NCBI GenBank assembly: GCA_032160545.1
Contig: JAVHVN010000019.1
Span: 1-7,764 of the forward strand
Reading direction: 5' to 3'
Length of the DNA: 7,764 bases
From: DATGFB01 sp032160545
Lineage (GTDB): Bacteria > Actinomycetota > Actinomycetes > Mycobacteriales > Jatrophihabitantaceae
The position numbers were made by a program, and so were the translations under genes. How positions within the stretch are numbered: the first letter of the stretch is position 1; each line of letters opens with the position of its first letter. Shown here in pieces: positions 5,503 through 7,764 of this stretch. The notes under the pieces are model-generated. The model saw only the letters and a list, made by a program, of their open reading frames with translations. It was not told where the DNA came from and did no database searches.

Positions 5503-5524
5503 CAGGGCGCCCGTGACCGCCCTG
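5503..5524 (-). terminator. Possible terminator after the Ppx/GppA gene
   Basis: Perfect 7-base arms CAGGGCG (5503-5509) and CGCCCTG (5518-5524) with an 8-base loop, beginning about 13 bases after the ppx stop. There is no T-run. It fits with the TIM-barrel gene having its own promoter. Confidence 0.38.
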
Positions 5525-5537
5525 CCTCGGTCGCGCA

Positions 5538-6470
5538 TCAGGCGCCGGCGAGCCAGTCCAGCCGCCGGAGGATGACGCCTTCGCGCAGCGCCCACGGGCA
5601 CAGTTCGAGTTCCGCGACGCCGAGTGCGTCCATCGCCGCAGCGGCCACGACGGCACCGGCGATCGTCTGGTGCGAGCGGGCCGCGCTCACGCCCTCGAGC
5701 TCGGCGAGATCCCGGGAGTTCATGCGCGACACGAAGGCAGTGATCTGGCCGAGGCCGTTGCGACTGAGCAGCCGCCGCACGTACGGCCCCGAGGAGCTGG
5801 GCGCGGCACCGGCCAGCCGGGCGAGCGTCCGGAACGTCTTGCTGGTCGCGACGACGCGGTCGGGCCGGCCGACCGAGAGCAGCTGCTTCGCCGGCGCGGC
5901 CAGTTTGGCGGTGACGTGCTCGCGCAGCGCGGTGATCTCGGACCGCGCCGGCGGGTCGCCGGTGAGCCATTCGCGGGTGAGCCGCCCCGCCCCCAACGGA
6001 AGTGACACCGCGACGTCGGGGTCCTCGTCGCGACCCGCGCCGAGCTCGAGCGATCCGCCGCCGATGTCGAGGCAGATCAGGTTCCCGGCACTCCACCCCA
6101 GCCACCGGCGCACGGCAAGGAAGGTCAGCCGCGCCTCGTCCTCGCCGCTGAGCACGCTGAGTTCGACACCGGCCTCCTCGGCCACCCGGGCCAGGACGTC
6201 GGCCGAGTTGCGCGCGTCCCGAACCGCCGACGTGGCGAACGCCAGCATCTCGTCGCAGCCGAGGTCCTTGGCGTGCCGGCGGGCGAGCTTGGCCGCCGCG
6301 ACGAGCGCATCGGCGCCGGCCGGAGCGAGCCGGCGGTCGCGCCCGACGTGCTCGGCCAGCCGCAGCTCGCTCTTCTGCGACGACTGCGGCGTGGGCTGGG
6401 CACCGCGGTGCGCATCGACGACGAGCAGGTGCACGGTGTTGGACCCGACGTCGAGAACACCGAGGCGCAT
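5538..6470 (-). CDS. Ppx/GppA-family phosphatase (exopolyphosphatase or pppGpp phosphohydrolase)
   Basis: A 310-residue enzyme of the ASKHA fold that removes terminal phosphate from polyphosphate or from pppGpp. Motifs in order: phosphate-1 loop GVLDVGSNTVHLL (4-16), SAVRDARNSADVL (81-93), SGEDEARLTF (108-117) with the family's catalytic glutamate cluster, phosphate-2 loop CLDIGGGSLELG (133-144), GAGRLTREWL (160-169), VATSKTFRTLA (207-217), and a C-terminal stretch GAVVAAAAMDALG (272-284) followed by REGVILRRLD. It has only the two N-terminal ASKHA lobes and lacks the HD-like C-terminal domain of long E. coli-type enzymes, like M. tuberculosis PPX1 (Rv0496, from memory), which prefers short-chain polyphosphate. 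The start is ATG 6470: translation upstream of it is not family-like, and TACTGT ends six bases before it, fitting leaderless transcription. Which substrate is used cannot be read from the sequence. Confidence 0.92.
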   Translation of the reverse strand: MRLGVLDVGSNTVHLLVVDAHRGAQPTPQSSQKSELRLAEHVGRDRRLAPAGADALVAAAKLARRHAKDLGCDEMLAFATSAVRDARNSADVLARVAEEAGVELSVLSGEDEARLTFLAVRRWLGWSAGNLICLDIGGGSLELGAGRDEDPDVAVSLPLGAGRLTREWLTGDPPARSEITALREHVTAKLAAPAKQLLSVGRPDRVVATSKTFRTLARLAGAAPSSSGPYVRRLLSRNGLGQITAFVSRMNSRDLAELEGVSAARSHQTIAGAVVAAAAMDALGVAELELCPWALREGVILRRLDWLAGA

Positions 6471-6476
6471 AGGCCG

Positions 6477-6482
6477 ACAGTA
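6477..6482 (-). promoter_or_regulatory. -10 box of a leaderless ppx transcript
   Basis: The minus strand reads TACTGT, six bases before the ppx ATG. It lies 11 bases from the oppositely directed box at 6494-6499, so the two promoters would overlap and could exclude each other. No strong -35 hexamer. Confidence 0.45.
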
Positions 6483-6493
6483 GTGAAGTTCCG

Positions 6494-6499
6494 TACGCT
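6494..6499 (+). promoter_or_regulatory. -10 box of a leaderless transcript for the cysteine-rich gene
   Basis: TACGCT, seven bases before the GTG at 6507. It supports that start over the in-frame GTG at 6483, which would lie upstream of the transcript start. No strong -35 hexamer. Confidence 0.42.
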
Positions 6500-6506
6500 C
6501 GCGGGT

Positions 6507-7370
6507 GTGCCGCGTACCCGACCACCCGTCCCTGAGGTATCGCTCGACTTCGCCCGGGAGTGGGTCGAGTTCCAGGATCCTGCCGACGACGAGCACTGGA
6601 TCCGCGCGGACCTGACCTGGCTCTGCTCACGCTGGACGTGCATCTTCGGCCGCGGTTGCCACGGGACGATCGAGGGGCAGGCGTCGACCGGCTGCTGCAA
6701 CCACGGCGCGTACTTCTCCGACAAGGACGACGAGAAGCGGGTGCGCAAGTTCGCCGCGATGCTCACGCCCGAGGACTGGCAGCTGCACGACGCCGGGCAC
6801 GACGCCGAGGGCAAGCTGCGCTTCAGCGAGAAGGTCCCCGACGACGACGAGAAGCGGCGCAAGACCCGCGTCGTCGGCGAGTCGTGCATCTTCGCGAACC
6901 GCGCCGGGTTCCCCGCCGGCATCGGCTGCTCGCTGCACGCGCTGGCGCTGCGCCTCGGCCTGAACCCGTTGGAGACCAAGCCCGAGGTGTGCTGGCAGCT
7001 GCCCGTTCGGCGCGAGCAGCAGTGGGTCGAGCGCCCGGACGACACCCGCATCCTGGTCTCGACGCTGGCCGAGTTCGACCGCCGCGGCTGGGGCGAGGGC
7101 GGCCATGACCTCGACTGGTACTGCACCTCCTCGCCCGAGGCGCACGTGGGCGGCGAGCCGATGTACCAGTCGTACGGGCCCGAGCTGATCGCGCTCGTCG
7201 GCCGTCCGGCGTACGACGAGCTGGCCGCGATCTGCGCGAAGCGGTTGCAGCTCGGGCTGGTGGCCGTGCACCCCGCCACCGCGGCAGCGCAGGCCAAGCA
7301 GGCCAAGCAGGCCAAGCAGCCCGAGCAGGCAGGTCCGGTCCGGCGCCGCGACGCCGGCCGAGCGTCCTGA
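6507..7370 (+). CDS. Conserved cysteine-rich hypothetical protein (Rv0495c-like, possible metal-chelating protein)
   Basis: A 287-residue soluble protein with no signal peptide or membrane segment. It has ten cysteines, most in two groups: C40, C45, C51, C63 and C64 in the N-terminal part (TGCCNHG, 61-67), then C127 in GESCIF, C141 in GIGCSLH and C162 in KPEVCWQLPVRR (158-169), followed by C206 in DWYC. The spacing of the second group, ending in KPxxCxxxPV, recalls the YkgJ/DUF3109-type proteins thought to bind iron or zinc; this is an inference from pattern only. The C-terminus (262-275) carries a Lys/Gln/Ala tail with three identical 9-base units. The gene is divergent from ppx, as Rv0495c is in M. 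tuberculosis (from memory), which points to a conserved link with polyphosphate or ppGpp metabolism. I prefer GTG 6507; GTG 6483 would add eight residues. The function is unknown. Confidence 0.85.
   Translation: MPRTRPPVPEVSLDFAREWVEFQDPADDEHWIRADLTWLCSRWTCIFGRGCHGTIEGQASTGCCNHGAYFSDKDDEKRVRKFAAMLTPEDWQLHDAGHDAEGKLRFSEKVPDDDEKRRKTRVVGESCIFANRAGFPAGIGCSLHALALRLGLNPLETKPEVCWQLPVRREQQWVERPDDTRILVSTLAEFDRRGWGEGGHDLDWYCTSSPEAHVGGEPMYQSYGPELIALVGRPAYDELAAICAKRLQLGLVAVHPATAAAQAKQAKQAKQPEQAGPVRRRDAGRAS
7293..7319 (+). repeat. Three tandem 9-base units (GCCAAGCAG) in the cysteine-rich gene
   Basis: Three exact copies of GCCAAGCAG encode Ala-Lys-Gln three times, followed by one imperfect unit (CCCGAGCAG). 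Such in-frame units change in number by slippage, so the tail length probably varies between strains. Confidence 0.9.
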
Positions 7371-7383
7371 CACGATCCTGACA
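7365..7383. repeat. Direct repeat TCCTGACA with 11-base period
   Basis: TCCTGACA at 7365-7372 and again at 7376-7383, one helical turn apart. The second copy overlaps the proposed -35 hexamer of the secreted-protein gene, and the first overlaps the stop codon of the gene before. The arrangement resembles OmpR/PhoP-type response-regulator sites. Confidence 0.4.
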
Positions 7384-7406
7384 ATTCCTTTCCCTGCGCC
7401 GAACCT
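7378..7406 (+). promoter_or_regulatory. Possible promoter of the secreted-protein gene
   Basis: CTGACA (7378-7383) matches five of six bases of TTGACA. A 17-base spacer leads to GAACCT (7401-7406), a poor -10 that keeps the A at position 2 and the final T. The transcript would begin near 7412, just before a leader with alternative hairpins. Confidence 0.33.
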
Positions 7407-7413
7407 GCTGCGT

Positions 7414-7458
7414 CGATGCTGACGTCGGCGGCGGGGTAGTCAGCCTCGCCCAGCATCG
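7414..7458 (+). promoter_or_regulatory. Leader inverted repeat before the secreted-protein gene
   Basis: Perfect 8-base arms CGATGCTG (7414-7421) and CAGCATCG (7451-7458), ending two bases before the AGGAGG Shine-Dalgarno site. The 5' arm region can also pair with GTCAGC (7439-7444) or CGTCAG (7457-7462), so different folds would leave the Shine-Dalgarno site open or partly covered. Confidence 0.35.
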
Positions 7459-7460
7459 TC

Positions 7461-7466
7461 AGGAGG
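7461..7466 (+). promoter_or_regulatory. Strong ribosome binding site of the secreted-protein gene
   Basis: AGGAGG, four bases before the ATG at 7471. It is the only consensus Shine-Dalgarno site in the window and contrasts with the leaderless-looking genes nearby. Confidence 0.85.
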
Positions 7467-7470
7467 CAGC

Positions 7471-7764
7471 ATGTGGAAGCAGATCGCCCTCGGCGCGGGG
7501 GTCACCGCAGCGGTGGTCGGCATCGGGACCGCCGCCCTCGCGACCACGGGTGACACCACCTCCGGAAGCCCGACGGGATCGTCGTCGGCAGCGCCGGCCG
7601 CCAAGGCGGCACACGGCAAGCACCCGCGCCTCGATCGAGCGATGGCGCGCCGCTCGGTCGTGCACGGACAGATCGTCACGCAGAACCCGAAGACCAAGCA
7701 GTTCGTCACGCACGACGTGATCCGCGGTTCGGTCACGGCGGTGTCGTCGACGTCGATCACCGTG
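7471..7764 (+). CDS. Secreted protein of unknown function, 5' part only (cut by window end)
   Basis: The first 98 residues of a gene that continues beyond the window. Residues 1-24 form a Sec-type signal peptide: one Lys near the start, a hydrophobic stretch from residue 5 to 23, and an AxA-like cleavage site (ALA at 22-24). A Ser/Thr/Gly/Pro/Ala-rich linker follows (about 25-47), then a basic patch KHPRLDRAMARR (50-61). From residue 62 a beta-rich segment begins, with VTHDVIRGSVTAV (79-91) and SITV at the cut end. The G-x-V-T-A-V...S-I-T-V pattern recalls DUF5666-like small beta domains; this is a weak pattern match. The protein is probably exported and free or wall-associated, since no lipobox cysteine is present. 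The start is set by AGGAGG four bases upstream. Function not recognised. Confidence 0.82.
   Translation, partial: MWKQIALGAGVTAAVVGIGTAALATTGDTTSGSPTGSSSAAPAAKAAHGKHPRLDRAMARRSVVHGQIVTQNPKTKQFVTHDVIRGSVTAVSSTSITV

Noticed and set aside
3713..5575. A 620-codon open frame on the plus strand
   Set aside because: It is antisense to the proline dehydrogenase and TIM-barrel genes, is full of Arg, Gly, Ala, His and Val with no recognisable domain, and arises from GC-rich codon use in the real genes.
6273..6506. Extension of the cysteine-rich gene upstream to 6273
   Set aside because: It would overlap the divergent ppx gene by about 200 bases and encodes antisense-like sequence. GTG 6507 (or 6483) is the sensible start.
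5398..6630. A 410-codon open frame on the minus strand over ppx
   Set aside because: It overlaps ppx in another frame, is rich in Arg/Gly/Ala, and shows no family motif, whereas the ppx frame carries all Ppx/GppA motifs.
7293..7319. CRISPR-like repeat
   Set aside because: The units are nine bases long, without spacers, and lie in frame inside a gene.
6125..7456. A 443-codon open frame on the minus strand
   Set aside because: It runs antisense through the cysteine-rich gene and out of frame through ppx. Its Ser/Arg/Ala composition is that of a shadow frame.

Overview
The window comes from a high-GC Gram-positive bacterium of the Actinomycetota. The signs are strong G/C preference at third codon positions, GTG starts, TANNNT-type -10 boxes, and the genes themselves: the actinobacterial ribosomal protein bS22 and a BldC-like helix-turn-helix protein. 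From memory, gene order closely follows the Mycobacterium tuberculosis block Rv0495c-Rv0502 (conserved hypothetical, ppx, TIM-barrel protein, proC, HTH protein, bS22, galE2-type SDR, acyltransferase). This window adds a proline dehydrogenase gene and lacks counterparts of Rv0497 and Rv0499. No mobile element, CRISPR array, tRNA, rRNA or phage gene was seen.

Layout. Eight genes on the minus strand read from 6470 down to 11: a Ppx/GppA phosphatase (5538-6470), a xylose-isomerase-like TIM-barrel protein (4577-5434), proline dehydrogenase (3596-4546), ProC (2781-3596), a small excisionase/BldC-like HTH protein (2351-2608), the 32-residue bS22 (2105-2203), an atypical extended SDR (1008-2075) and a PlsC-type acyltransferase (11-1006). 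Two genes are on the plus strand: a cysteine-rich conserved hypothetical protein (6507-7370), divergent from ppx, and the start of a secreted protein (7471 to the window end). No stretch over 300 bases lacks a gene. The longest gaps are 172 bases before the HTH gene and 147 bases before bS22. Both hold inverted repeats and possible promoters.

How the genes fit together. The proline dehydrogenase and proC genes overlap by one base and encode opposite reactions of the proline/pyrroline-5-carboxylate pair. The SDR and acyltransferase genes lie one base apart and are probably translated together. Ppx acts on polyphosphate or (p)ppGpp. The HTH and bS22 genes sit inside this metabolic block with their own leader regions.

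The most notable regulatory pattern is that four genes (ppx, the divergent cysteine-rich gene, the TIM-barrel gene and proline dehydrogenase) have a TANNNT hexamer ending 6-7 bases before the start codon, as expected for leaderless transcripts. The least explained protein is the cysteine-rich one at 6507-7370. The window is mainly conserved core-like chromosome, and I did not find a clear new multi-gene system in it.
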